DNA of 6,344 nucleotides from an uncultured Elusimicrobium sp. (GTDB taxonomy: Bacteria; Elusimicrobiota; Endomicrobiia; Endomicrobiales; Endomicrobiaceae): the NCBI GenBank assembly GCA_902761395.1, contig CACWKJ010000056.1, positions 1 to 6,344 on the forward strand. The letters run 5' to 3'. Positions within the stretch are counted from its first letter, which is position 1. Each line of letters starts with the position of its first letter. The notes under the pieces were generated by a model. The model did no database searches, was not told where the DNA came from, and worked only from the letters and a program-made list of their open reading frames with translations. This document shows, piece by piece, positions 1-6,292 of the stretch. The position numbers were made by a program, and so were the translations under genes.

Positions 1-42
1 GTTATACAAGAAGAATCCGGAGAAGCTTCAGCTGCACAATAG
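1..42 (+). CDS. C-terminal end of an unidentified upstream gene (partial)
   Basis: An open frame starting at base 1 reads V-I-Q-E-E-S-G-E-A-S-A-A-Q and stops at TAG (40-42). A strong terminator begins 23 bases after the stop, which is the normal arrangement for the end of a real rightward gene. The Glu/Ser/Ala-rich tail looks like a flexible C-terminus, but thirteen residues are too few to identify a family. The frame could be coding by chance, so confidence rests mainly on the terminator position. Confidence 0.5.
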   Translation, partial: VIQEESGEASAAQ

Positions 43-65
43 TAATAAAAGCTGAACATAAATAT

Positions 66-99
66 AAAAAGACAGGGAATAAAATCCCTGTCTTTTTTT
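66..99 (+). terminator. Strong rho-independent terminator, probably bidirectional
   Basis: A perfect 13-base-pair stem joins 66-78 (aaaaagacaggga) and 85-97 (tccctgtcttttt) around a six-base loop, and the T run continues to 99. It lies just after the TAG at 40-42, so it should end the upstream rightward gene. The A run on the 5' side gives a T run on the opposite strand, so it could also stop leftward transcripts that read past position 300. Confidence 0.93.
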
Positions 100-107
100 A
101 TTGTTCT

Positions 108-143
108 GTCATTGTGAAGGACTTTAGCCCTGTGGCAATCCGG
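108..143. repeat. Hairpin-forming dispersed-repeat remnant, 'gtcattg...ggcaatccgg' type
   Basis: The unit begins gtcattg and ends ggcaatccgg. It folds back on itself: attg (111-114) pairs with caat (136-139), and aggac (118-122) pairs with gccct (127-131) with one mismatch around the loop ttta. The layout and wording resemble short palindromic intergenic repeats that are scattered in many Gram-negative genomes. Only one copy of this version is visible here, so its repeat status is inferred from resemblance and from its higher GC than the flanking genes. Confidence 0.5.
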
Positions 144-235
144 TCGTTTGCTGTTTCTGTACCTCAATTTCGCAGTCTTCACCCCGCAACCGGATAACCC
201 CTGTAATTTGTACTAACTAATTATTGTTGTGTTTT

Positions 236-260
236 GTCATTCCGGACTTGATCCGGAATC
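236..260. repeat. Palindromic intergenic repeat, 'gtcattccgga...tccggaatc' type
   Basis: A perfect 8-base-pair inverted repeat joins attccgga (239-246) and tccggaat (252-259) around a five-base loop. The form gtcattccgg-acttga-tccggaatc matches a palindromic dispersed repeat familiar from alphaproteobacterial intergenic regions. It shares the gtcatt opening and an internal ggactt with the unit at 108-143. There is no T run on either side, so it is not a good terminator by itself, although it may protect the 3' end of the leftward transcript. Confidence 0.6.
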
Positions 261-263
261 TAT

Positions 264-286
264 AGAAAATATGTGCCGCAGGCACA
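264..286 (-). terminator. Possible terminator of the leftward three-gene operon
   Basis: On the leftward strand, 14 bases beyond the stop at 300, tgtgcc (286-281) pairs with ggcaca (277-272) around a three-base loop and is followed by tattttct (271-264). The stem is short (6 bp) and the T run is broken, so termination may be partial. The stronger hairpin at 66-99 would act as backup. Confidence 0.45.
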
Positions 287-299
287 CCGAAATTACTGA

Positions 300-1034
300 T
301 TACTTAATTGTATTAGGAAATCCGCTGTTATGTGTTGCATCTTCAATAATTACACAATTTGATTTATCAACAAGTTCCAATGTCAACTGATAAGGGATGA
401 TTTTATCTTTTTTACCTATATAGTGAGTTTGTTCTATATCCGGGGTAGTATCTAAATCCAAAGAATCTTTTAACGGAACATAATTAAAATATGTTGTCCA
501 TCTCGTATGATTTAAAAGACCGGCAACAGTTATCCATTTAATAACATTCAGTTCCTGCCTGTATTGGTTTATTATAAGCCCGCAAATTAAAGCGCCGCCA
601 GAATAACCTATTAAAACAACTTTTTTATCACCTGCAATTTGTTTTATTGCCTGAGCCATGTTATCGACTATTTTCTGTGAAAATCGACCGGTAGTCCAGT
701 CGATATTGTTGCGGCCGGTACTTTTAATGTATTGGCAAGGTCTTGCCAAATACACGACATTGGCGTTGGTATCGTTAAAAGCAATGTTTCTTAAAAAATA
801 ACTTCTAGGTGTCGGGTCTGTCGTCGGATATCCGTTAGAAGTGTATGCATGGCCGTCACCTTCAACATAAATTCTTATAGGCAAACTTTCATCTTCCGTT
901 TTTTGCCAACTTGCCAAAACATAGTCGTCCGTAGTTATTTCTTTGTATGAAAAATTTTCGGGCGGTTTTGTTTGCATCGTGGAACAAGAACAAAGCAAAA
1001 AAACAGAAGATAAAAATATAAAAAGTTTTTTCAT
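300..1034 (-). CDS. Lipoprotein alpha/beta hydrolase, unknown substrate
   Basis: A 244-residue protein with a signal peptide: a Lys-Lys start, a hydrophobic stretch and a lipobox Leu14-Cys15-Ser16-Cys17. It is therefore probably lipidated at Cys17, and Ser at +2 would favour the outer membrane if Lol sorting applies. The mature part looks like an alpha/beta-hydrolase fold: YVEGDGHAY (56-64) after the first strand, the nucleophile elbow GYSGG (143-147, Ser145), a probable acid Asp210 in GKKD, and a catalytic His235 in DATHNSGF. ARPCQY (97-102) and WTTGRFS (113-119) resemble uncharacterised proteobacterial hydrolases. The ATG lies one base after the dehydrogenase stop, with only a weak AGGT 11 bases upstream, so translation probably depends on reinitiation or coupling. 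It is the last gene of the operon. An esterase or lipase role on cell-envelope lipids is possible, but the substrate cannot be read from the sequence. Confidence 0.85.
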   Translation of the reverse strand: MKKLFIFLSSVFLLCSCSTMQTKPPENFSYKEITTDDYVLASWQKTEDESLPIRIYVEGDGHAYTSNGYPTTDPTPRSYFLRNIAFNDTNANVVYLARPCQYIKSTGRNNIDWTTGRFSQKIVDNMAQAIKQIAGDKKVVLIGYSGGALICGLIINQYRQELNVIKWITVAGLLNHTRWTTYFNYVPLKDSLDLDTTPDIEQTHYIGKKDKIIPYQLTLELVDKSNCVIIEDATHNSGFPNTIK

Positions 1035-1035
1035 G

Positions 1036-2091
1036 TTATTTTATTACCTGTTTTAACATATCGTCGTTTTCAATAAAATTTATTGCTCTGTCGAAAGAAT
1101 CTTGTTCCGACAAAACCGTATAATAATTTTGTTTTATTGCAGGTGCAAGTTTTAATGCCTTTATAAAATCTTCTTTGTTTATCGGATCTTTAGATACAAA
1201 ATTAAAAAATCCTGTTTTTAACAAGAAATCTTTTACTTTATCTTGTTGATTATTTTGTAATAATGAACATAAGTAAGTCGCTGTTCCAACCTGTAAACCG
1301 TGCATTTTTTGATTGGTACAAACCGCATCAAGAGCATGAGATATTAAATGTTCGCTTCCGCTTGCCGGTCTTGAAGATCCGGCAATTTCCATTGCTATAC
1401 CGCTTAACACAAGCGAGTTTACCATTCTGTATTTAAATTCGTTATCTTCAGGTTTTAAGTCGTTACATAAATATACTATATCCAACGAATTGTGTGCCAT
1501 AAGACCTGCAAAATCGTTAAAATATTCATATCCTTTTAAAAATGATTGTTTCCAGTCCCACAGTGCCGTAATTTTTGAAATAGTGTCACCTATACCGGAA
1601 TATATTGAAGATTCGGGAGCATTGGATATTACATCAATATCTGCAACTACTCCGTAAGGTATTGTGGATTTTACACTTTTTCTTTTCCCGGCAACAAGTA
1701 AAGAAGTATTGGGACTGCAAAAACCGTCGTTGGATACAGATGTCGGAACTGTTATGTAAGGCAATTTTAGTATATGTGCACAATATTTTCCGTAATCAAG
1801 CGCTTTACCGCCGCCTATACCTAACAATACTTTAGTGGTGGACGGAATTTTAAATGCGGTATGTATGGCATTTTCTATGTTTATATCGGAAATGTTATCT
1901 TTATGAACAATTTTTATGTTATATTTTTCAAGTCCCGGGTAAAGTTTATCCGCAACTATATTTTCTATACCGTCACTGAAAAAAAGAGCAATATCGGTAA
2001 AGTTTCTGTCGATAAGATATTTGCCTATTTTTGCAATTTTCCCGTTACCGATTTTAAGTAAAGAAGGAATATTTATTTCTTTATTGTTCAT
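1036..2091 (-). CDS. egsA: sn-Glycerol-1-phosphate dehydrogenase-like enzyme (EgsA/AraM family)
   Basis: A 351-residue cytoplasmic protein of normal length for the family, which reduces dihydroxyacetone phosphate to sn-glycerol-1-phosphate with NAD(P)H. It shows the nucleotide-binding GIGGGK (91-96) followed by ALDYGKY, the family signature VPTSVSNDGFCSP (115-127), GKRKS (135-139), GIGD (166-169, Asp169 a probable metal ligand), and SGSEHLISHALD (244-255) with MHG (263-265), which supply the expected metal-binding histidines. Asp-Gly-Phe after the Ser-Asn and the SEHLISH motif favour glycerol-1-phosphate dehydrogenase over glycerol dehydrogenase or dehydroquinate synthase. The start is supported by AGGAG five bases upstream. 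It overlaps the end of the HAD gene by 11 bases, so the two are translationally coupled. The product is the enantiomer used for archaeal lipids; in Bacillus the homologue AraM feeds PcrB. No prenyltransferase partner lies in this window, so the fate of the product is unknown. A related ketose-phosphate substrate cannot be excluded. Confidence 0.85.
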   Translation of the reverse strand: MNNKEINIPSLLKIGNGKIAKIGKYLIDRNFTDIALFFSDGIENIVADKLYPGLEKYNIKIVHKDNISDINIENAIHTAFKIPSTTKVLLGIGGGKALDYGKYCAHILKLPYITVPTSVSNDGFCSPNTSLLVAGKRKSVKSTIPYGVVADIDVISNAPESSIYSGIGDTISKITALWDWKQSFLKGYEYFNDFAGLMAHNSLDIVYLCNDLKPEDNEFKYRMVNSLVLSGIAMEIAGSSRPASGSEHLISHALDAVCTNQKMHGLQVGTATYLCSLLQNNQQDKVKDFLLKTGFFNFVSKDPINKEDFIKALKLAPAIKQNYYTVLSEQDSFDRAINFIENDDMLKQVIK

Positions 2092-2749
2092 ATATGCTCC
2101 TGATATAATTTAAAATGTCGGTAAAATCTTTAAAAGGTTCCGTTTTTATATTTTCTTTCCTGCATAATTCCAAAAGCATATCTTTTGCAAAAACAACATC
2201 TGCAATTTTTGCGGATTTAAAGTCCGGCTTTCCGTCGCCGGCATATACGGTAAAAAAACCGTCATCTTTTAATTTTTGAACTATTTTTTCTTTGGATATT
2301 CCCGTATTTGAATTGTAGTAAGGTGAAGTTTCTTCCGGTGCAACAAGTTTCATGCCGTCTTGTTGAGAATATGTTGCATCGTTTGAAACCAAGATAATAT
2401 TATATTTCGATAAAGCATCGGCAATTCTCTTTTTTATGTAATAGTTTGTTCCCGCACTGCAAATATAAAAAGGAATTTTTTTCTCCATACAATATTTTGC
2501 CGTATCGTAAAAGTACGAATCAACTTCTATTGCGGAAATAAAGTCATCCAATTCCTGTTGGGTTAAATGTATTTGAGAAAATATTCCTGTAAGTGCATCA
2601 ATATGTTTTATTTTACCGTTAAGATAATCGTTCCATGGTGCAAGAGCATCTTTTTTATCTTTTAAAAGGGTATCTATTACCATATAAAAGAAATCTTTTT
2701 TTGATATGGTTCCGTCAAAATCACTTATTAAAACAATTTTATTTTTCAT
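2081..2749 (-). CDS. HAD-family phosphatase, MtnX/phosphoserine phosphatase-like
   Basis: A 222-residue soluble protein with the complete haloacid dehalogenase catalytic set: DFDGT (10-14; Asp10 nucleophile, Asp12 acid/base), Ser99 in ICSAG as motif II, a lysine in ISKEK (153 or 155) as motif III, and GDGKPD (171-176) as the metal-binding motif IV. About 75 residues between motifs I and II form a small helical cap, typical of the subgroup with phosphoserine phosphatase and the methionine-salvage phosphatase MtnX. No methionine-salvage gene is nearby. It is first in the operon and shares its last 11 bases with the dehydrogenase start, so its substrate may be glycerol-1-phosphate or something derived from it; that is inference. 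The ATG directly precedes the first strand and motif I, so the start is sound although no Shine-Dalgarno sequence is visible, and the transcript may have a very short leader. Confidence 0.85.
   Translation of the reverse strand: MKNKIVLISDFDGTISKKDFFYMVIDTLLKDKKDALAPWNDYLNGKIKHIDALTGIFSQIHLTQQELDDFISAIEVDSYFYDTAKYCMEKKIPFYICSAGTNYYIKKRIADALSKYNIILVSNDATYSQQDGMKLVAPEETSPYYNSNTGISKEKIVQKLKDDGFFTVYAGDGKPDFKSAKIADVVFAKDMLLELCRKENIKTEPFKDFTDILNYIRSIYEQ
2097..2101 (-). promoter_or_regulatory. Ribosome binding site of the glycerol-1-phosphate dehydrogenase
   Basis: AGGAG on the leftward strand lies five bases before the ATG at 2091 and inside the coding end of the HAD gene. It is the clearest Shine-Dalgarno match in the operon. 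It fixes the dehydrogenase start and allows independent as well as coupled initiation. Confidence 0.8.
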
Positions 2750-2757
2750 AATAATTT

Positions 2758-2763
2758 ATTATA
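2758..2763 (-). promoter_or_regulatory. Candidate -10 element for the leftward operon
   Basis: The leftward strand reads TATAAT here, eight bases before the HAD gene ATG. No convincing -35 lies 16-18 bases further upstream. A start about seven bases downstream would leave almost no leader, which fits the missing Shine-Dalgarno sequence. In such AT-rich DNA a chance match is likely. A weaker alternative is TTGCTT (2797-2792) with TCTAAA (2774-2769) at a 17-base spacing. Confidence 0.3.
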
Positions 2764-2808
2764 TAAAATTTAGAGTAAATTTTAATTAAAAAAGCAACAT
2801 GTTTTTTC

Positions 2809-2836
2809 TTGATTTACCTTATAGTATTTTTATAAA
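2809..2836 (+). promoter_or_regulatory. Candidate upstream promoter for the lplT-aas fusion gene
   Basis: TTGATT (2809-2814) and TATAAA (2831-2836) are separated by 16 bases, a reasonable sigma-70-type pair. It would give a leader of about 35 bases. The surroundings are very AT-rich, so this is a moderate call and it competes with the extended -10 at 2847-2855. Confidence 0.4.
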
Positions 2837-2846
2837 ATTATATGGT

Positions 2847-2855
2847 TGTTATAAT
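2847..2855 (+). promoter_or_regulatory. Candidate extended -10 promoter (TGTTATAAT) for the lplT-aas fusion gene
   Basis: A consensus TATAAT (2850-2855) is preceded by TG at the extended -10 spacing, which can compensate for the poor -35 region upstream. Transcription would start near 2862, giving a leader of about 17 bases before the ATG at 2879. No good Shine-Dalgarno sequence lies in that leader (only ccggg at 2863-2867), so initiation may rely on the AU-rich context. Confidence 0.5.
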
Positions 2856-2878
2856 TTAAAAACCGGGTTAAAAAATAT

Positions 2879-5800
2879 ATGAAAAACTTAATGAAAATAT
2901 TTTTGAATAAAGGATATTTTCCTTTTTGCGTATCTCAATTTTTAGGCATTTTCAATGACCAGTTCTTTAGAATAGCATTGGCTATTTACATAATGATGGG
3001 CGCAAATTCCCTGTCGCAGGGAACAAGATATTTCTTTGCATCGTTTTTGATAGCGGTATTTATGTTGCCGTCGTTACTGTTTTCGGCAACAGCCGGTGAA
3101 ATTGCCGATAAGTACAGAAAAGATATTATTATAAGAATTGTAAAAATCGCTCAACTTTTGTTGGCTTTTATAGGAATAGCCGGTTTCTTGTTGCACAGTG
3201 TTACGATTTTATTAATAGTATTATTTTTAGCAGGTACCATTTCAACTTTATTTTCTCCGACAAAATACAGTGCTATTCCGGAATTTTTGAAACAGGAAGA
3301 TCTCGTTGCCGGAAACACAATAATTCAAGTCGGAAATTATATTTCAATGTTGTTGGGAATTATTTGCGGTATATTGGTATATTCCGTAGATAGAAGTTGG
3401 CTTTTTCTTATATATTTGGCGGTAGCGGTTATAGGATTTATTGCTTCTCTTTACATTCCGGAACTGAAAACGAGCACACAAAAATTTAAAATTTCAAAAA
3501 ATTTCATTAAAACGACAATAAAAAATATGCATTACTTAAAATATACAAAAGACATCTACATGTGTATTTTAGGTATATCGTGGTTTTGGTTCATCGGTGT
3601 TGTGTTGGTTTACCAAATTCCGAACTTTGCGGAAATCGTTTTAAAAGGTCAAAAAGATTTGTATACATTTTTGGCATTGCTTCTTACATCGGGAGTTTTT
3701 GTGGGAGCATTACTTTCATATTTCTTGTTAAAGAAAGAAATATCCGTAAGATATGTTCCGATATCAGTAGTTTTAATGACATTATTTATAGTGGACTTAT
3801 CGTTTAGTGCAAAATATGCACATGTTGCATTAACAACAAACATTGCATTAACCAGCTTTCTTTCAACTTTTTCCGGTATAAGAATAATAATAGATGTTTT
3901 TGCATATTCGCTTTTTGCGGGACTTTATATCGTTCCGTTAATAACAATGTTGCAGGTGTTGGCAAAAAGAAAAATCAGAGCAAGAGTATTTGCTGTAAAC
4001 GATATTGTTAATGTACTGTTTATGATAGCAGGCTCTTCCGTTTGTTTCTTGTTTATAAAGATGGGACTTGCTTTCCCTGTAGTTTTAACGATAATAGCAA
4101 TATTTAATGTGCTTGCCGCTATATACATAAGTACTCTTTTGCCTGCACACCTTTTAAGAATAATAGCAAAAAGATTTATAGATATTTTGTATAAAATAGA
4201 AGTTGTCGGTATGGAAAATTTTGAAAAATGTAAAGGCGGAACTTTAATTATTGCAAACCATACTTCTTTGATAGACGGTCTTATTCTTTCTGTTACGTTT
4301 GGAGAAAAACTTTCGTTTGCAATTAACAGTGATGTAACAAACAAATTTTGGTTAAAACCTTTCTTGAAAATAATAAAATATTTCCCTGTAGATAACACAA
4401 ATGTGATGGTTGTTAAATCGATAATCGATGAAATAAAAGAAGGCGGAATAGTGGTAATTTTCCCGGAAGGAAGAATTACTACTACCGGCGGACTTATGAA
4501 AGTTTATCCCGGTCCCGCCGTTATTGCCGACAAAAGTGATGCCGATATTTTACCTATATGTATCGAAGGAATACAATATTCCGATTTTTCATATTTCGGA
4601 GCAAAAACTAAAAGTAAAAGACAAAGAAAAATTAAACTTACAATTTTGCCTCCGAGAAAACTTGATGTAAACCAATCGTTGTCCGATACAAGAAGAAGAA
4701 ATATTGCCATGACAAAACTTTACGATATTATGTGCGAAATGAAGTTCGCAAGCAATTTTTCCGATAAAACTCTTGTTGAATCTTTAATAGACAGTTTATC
4801 TTTAGTCGGAAGAAGAAAAGAAATATTGGACGATATTAACAGACAACCTATAAGACTCGGCAGATTTTTAGGTGCTATATTTGCTTTTGCACATAAGATA
4901 GTTAAACAAACGGAAAATAAAGAGTATGTCGGAATTATAGCAGCCAACACAAAAACAATGATAGAAATATTTTTTGCTTTGTCGGCACTGAACAGAGTTC
5001 CGGCAATGATAAATTTTACCGACAGTATCGAAAATATTCTTTACAATTTACAAAATGTCGGTATAACAAAAGTTTATACTTCAAAAAGATTCATAAAAGC
5101 TTCAAACTTGGAAAATTTAATAAATGCTTTAAAAGAAAATAAAATAGAAGTTATTTATGCCGAAGATATTAAAGACAGTCTTACATTATTTAATAAGGTA
5201 GCGGCATATATAAAATCTTATTTTCCGAGAACATATTATAGAAATATTTGTTCTACTTTCGACGTGTTTTCTCCGGCCGTTGTATTATTTACGTCGGCAT
5301 TTAAAGGAAAAAGTAAAGCGGTGGTTTTATCACACAAAAATATACAAGCTTCCAGAGCACAACTTTCAAGTGTTATGGATTTCGGTATTATGGACAGTTT
5401 CTTTAATGCAATGCCGATATTTTCTTCATTGGGCCTTGTTGCAGGAACACTTTTACCTATACTTAGAGGTATAAAAGTTTTTGAATATCATTCACCGTTA
5501 CACTATAAGATGGTATCTGAACTTGTGTATGATACGGATTCCACCGTTTTGTTGGGAACGGACACTTTCCTTAACGGGTATGCTCAAAATGCTCACCCTT
5601 ACGATTTTTATTCAATAAGATATGTTATAGCCGGAATAGAAAAACTTAAAGAAGAAACAATACATATTTGGGAAGAAAATTTCGGTAAGAGAATTTTCGA
5701 AGCATACGGAACAACGGAAACAGCTTCTACTATTTCAATAAACACGCCCATGTATTTTAAAGAGTACAGCGTGGGAAGATTTTTGCCGTCTGTCGAATGT

Positions 5801-6292
5801 AAATTGGAATCTACCACGGCTTTTGTAGGTTCAAGCCATTTGTTGGTAAAAGGTCCCAATGTTGCAAATTGTTATATAGAAAACAAACAGCTTGTTTCCA
5901 AAAAAACCGAAGGGGAATGGTTTGATACAGGTGATATTGTTGAAGTAGACAGAGAAGGTTTTGTTTTCATGAAAGGTAAATCAAAAAGGTTTACGAAAGT
6001 CGACGGAGAAAGTATTTCTTTAACGGAACTTGAATTTAATATATCCAATATTTGGAAAGAATCCAAAAATGCAGTGTTAACGGTACAGAACAACAGAAAA
6101 AAAGAAATTGTGTTGTTCACGACGAACCAATCTGCGACATTGGAACAATTACAAAAAGAAGCTCAAGAACAGAAAATTGAAAATTTTGTTTTACCGAACA
6201 AAATAATTGTCGTAGAAAAAATTCCTATTATAGGAACAGGTGCTACCGATTATACGAAGTTACACGAAATGTTTAAGGAACTTAACAAATGA
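2879..6292 (+). CDS. aas: LplT-PlsC-Aas fusion: lysophospholipid flippase and acyltransferase with a divergent AMP-ligase domain
   Basis: An 1137-residue inner-membrane fusion. Residues 1 to about 425 are a 12-segment major facilitator transporter of the LplT type (FLGIFNDQFFRIAL 21-34, FSPTKYSAIPEF 125-136, ARVFAVND 368-375), which flips lysophospholipids inward. Residues about 426-620 are a PlsC acyltransferase with intact NHTSLID (His461, Asp466) and FPEGR (528-532) followed by ITTTGG. Residues about 630-1137 align by eye with the acyl-ACP synthetase half of E. coli Aas: PLHY, HPYDFYSIRYVIAG, EAYGTTE (941-947), TGD (1017-1019). Together these fit reacylation of lysophosphatidylethanolamine. 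In E. coli LplT and Aas are separate adjacent genes; fusions occur in other bacteria. Oddly, the ligase part has TSAFKGKSKA (805-814) where Aas has a glycine-rich TSGSEG-PKG loop, Ser849 where Aas has His in FHSFG, and Ala1122 where Aas has the catalytic Lys of GSGK. Adenylation may be lost. Met1 is preferred over Met5 because neither has a clear ribosome site and Met1 gives the fuller N-terminus. Confidence 0.92.
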   Translation: MKNLMKIFLNKGYFPFCVSQFLGIFNDQFFRIALAIYIMMGANSLSQGTRYFFASFLIAVFMLPSLLFSATAGEIADKYRKDIIIRIVKIAQLLLAFIGIAGFLLHSVTILLIVLFLAGTISTLFSPTKYSAIPEFLKQEDLVAGNTIIQVGNYISMLLGIICGILVYSVDRSWLFLIYLAVAVIGFIASLYIPELKTSTQKFKISKNFIKTTIKNMHYLKYTKDIYMCILGISWFWFIGVVLVYQIPNFAEIVLKGQKDLYTFLALLLTSGVFVGALLSYFLLKKEISVRYVPISVVLMTLFIVDLSFSAKYAHVALTTNIALTSFLSTFSGIRIIIDVFAYSLFAGLYIVPLITMLQVLAKRKIRARVFAVNDIVNVLFMIAGSSVCFLFIKMGLAFPVVLTIIAIFNVLAAIYISTLLPAHLLRIIAKRFIDILYKIEVVGMENFEKCKGGTLIIANHTSLIDGLILSVTFGEKLSFAINSDVTNKFWLKPFLKIIKYFPVDNTNVMVVKSIIDEIKEGGIVVIFPEGRITTTGGLMKVYPGPAVIADKSDADILPICIEGIQYSDFSYFGAKTKSKRQRKIKLTILPPRKLDVNQSLSDTRRRNIAMTKLYDIMCEMKFASNFSDKTLVESLIDSLSLVGRRKEILDDINRQPIRLGRFLGAIFAFAHKIVKQTENKEYVGIIAANTKTMIEIFFALSALNRVPAMINFTDSIENILYNLQNVGITKVYTSKRFIKASNLENLINALKENKIEVIYAEDIKDSLTLFNKVAAYIKSYFPRTYYRNICSTFDVFSPAVVLFTSAFKGKSKAVVLSHKNIQASRAQLSSVMDFGIMDSFFNAMPIFSSLGLVAGTLLPILRGIKVFEYHSPLHYKMVSELVYDTDSTVLLGTDTFLNGYAQNAHPYDFYSIRYVIAGIEKLKEETIHIWEENFGKRIFEAYGTTETASTISINTPMYFKEYSVGRFLPSVECKLESTTAFVGSSHLLVKGPNVANCYIENKQLVSKKTEGEWFDTGDIVEVDREGFVFMKGKSKRFTKVDGESISLTELEFNISNIWKESKNAVLTVQNNRKKEIVLFTTNQSATLEQLQKEAQEQKIENFVLPNKIIVVEKIPIIGTGATDYTKLHEMFKELNK
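6275..6280 (+). promoter_or_regulatory. Ribosome binding site of the downstream coupled gene
   Basis: AAGGAA sits eight bases before the ATG at 6289 and inside the last codons of the fusion gene. It supports the ATG in the ATGA overlap as a genuine start. Confidence 0.6.

Noticed and set aside
1605..2061. Two plus-strand open frames of 66-76 codons
   Set aside because: Both are antisense to the glycerol-1-phosphate dehydrogenase, across its conserved motif region, and have no ribosome sites or recognisable content.
1036..2091. Calling the dehydrogenase a glycerol dehydrogenase or 3-dehydroquinate synthase
   Set aside because: VPTSVSNDGFCSP and GSEHLISHALD fit the glycerol-1-phosphate dehydrogenase family better than the motifs of those related enzymes.
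2081..2749. Firm naming of the HAD protein as MtnX or SerB
   Set aside because: The fold class fits, but no methionine-salvage or serine genes are nearby, and the cap region that sets the substrate cannot be read by eye.
2750..2878. Riboswitch or structured leader in the divergent gap
   Set aside because: The gap is short and almost entirely A/T, with no strong stems or recognisable aptamer elements; promoter elements explain it better.
3925..4398. 157-codon open frame on the minus strand
   Set aside because: It lies inside the MFS/PlsC coding region, which has clear family motifs on the plus strand. The antisense protein shows no domain logic, and long antisense frames are expected in this AT-rich sequence.
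5291..5320. Possible frameshift or pseudogene explaining the odd TSAFKGKSKA loop
   Set aside because: The frame matches Aas on both sides of the loop without a shift, and the substitutions are spread over several separate motifs, so this is divergence rather than a local sequencing error.
4504..6120. Several antisense or out-of-frame open frames of 64-83 codons within the ligase half of the fusion
   Set aside because: The overlapping plus-strand frame matches Aas over its whole length, so these are shadows.
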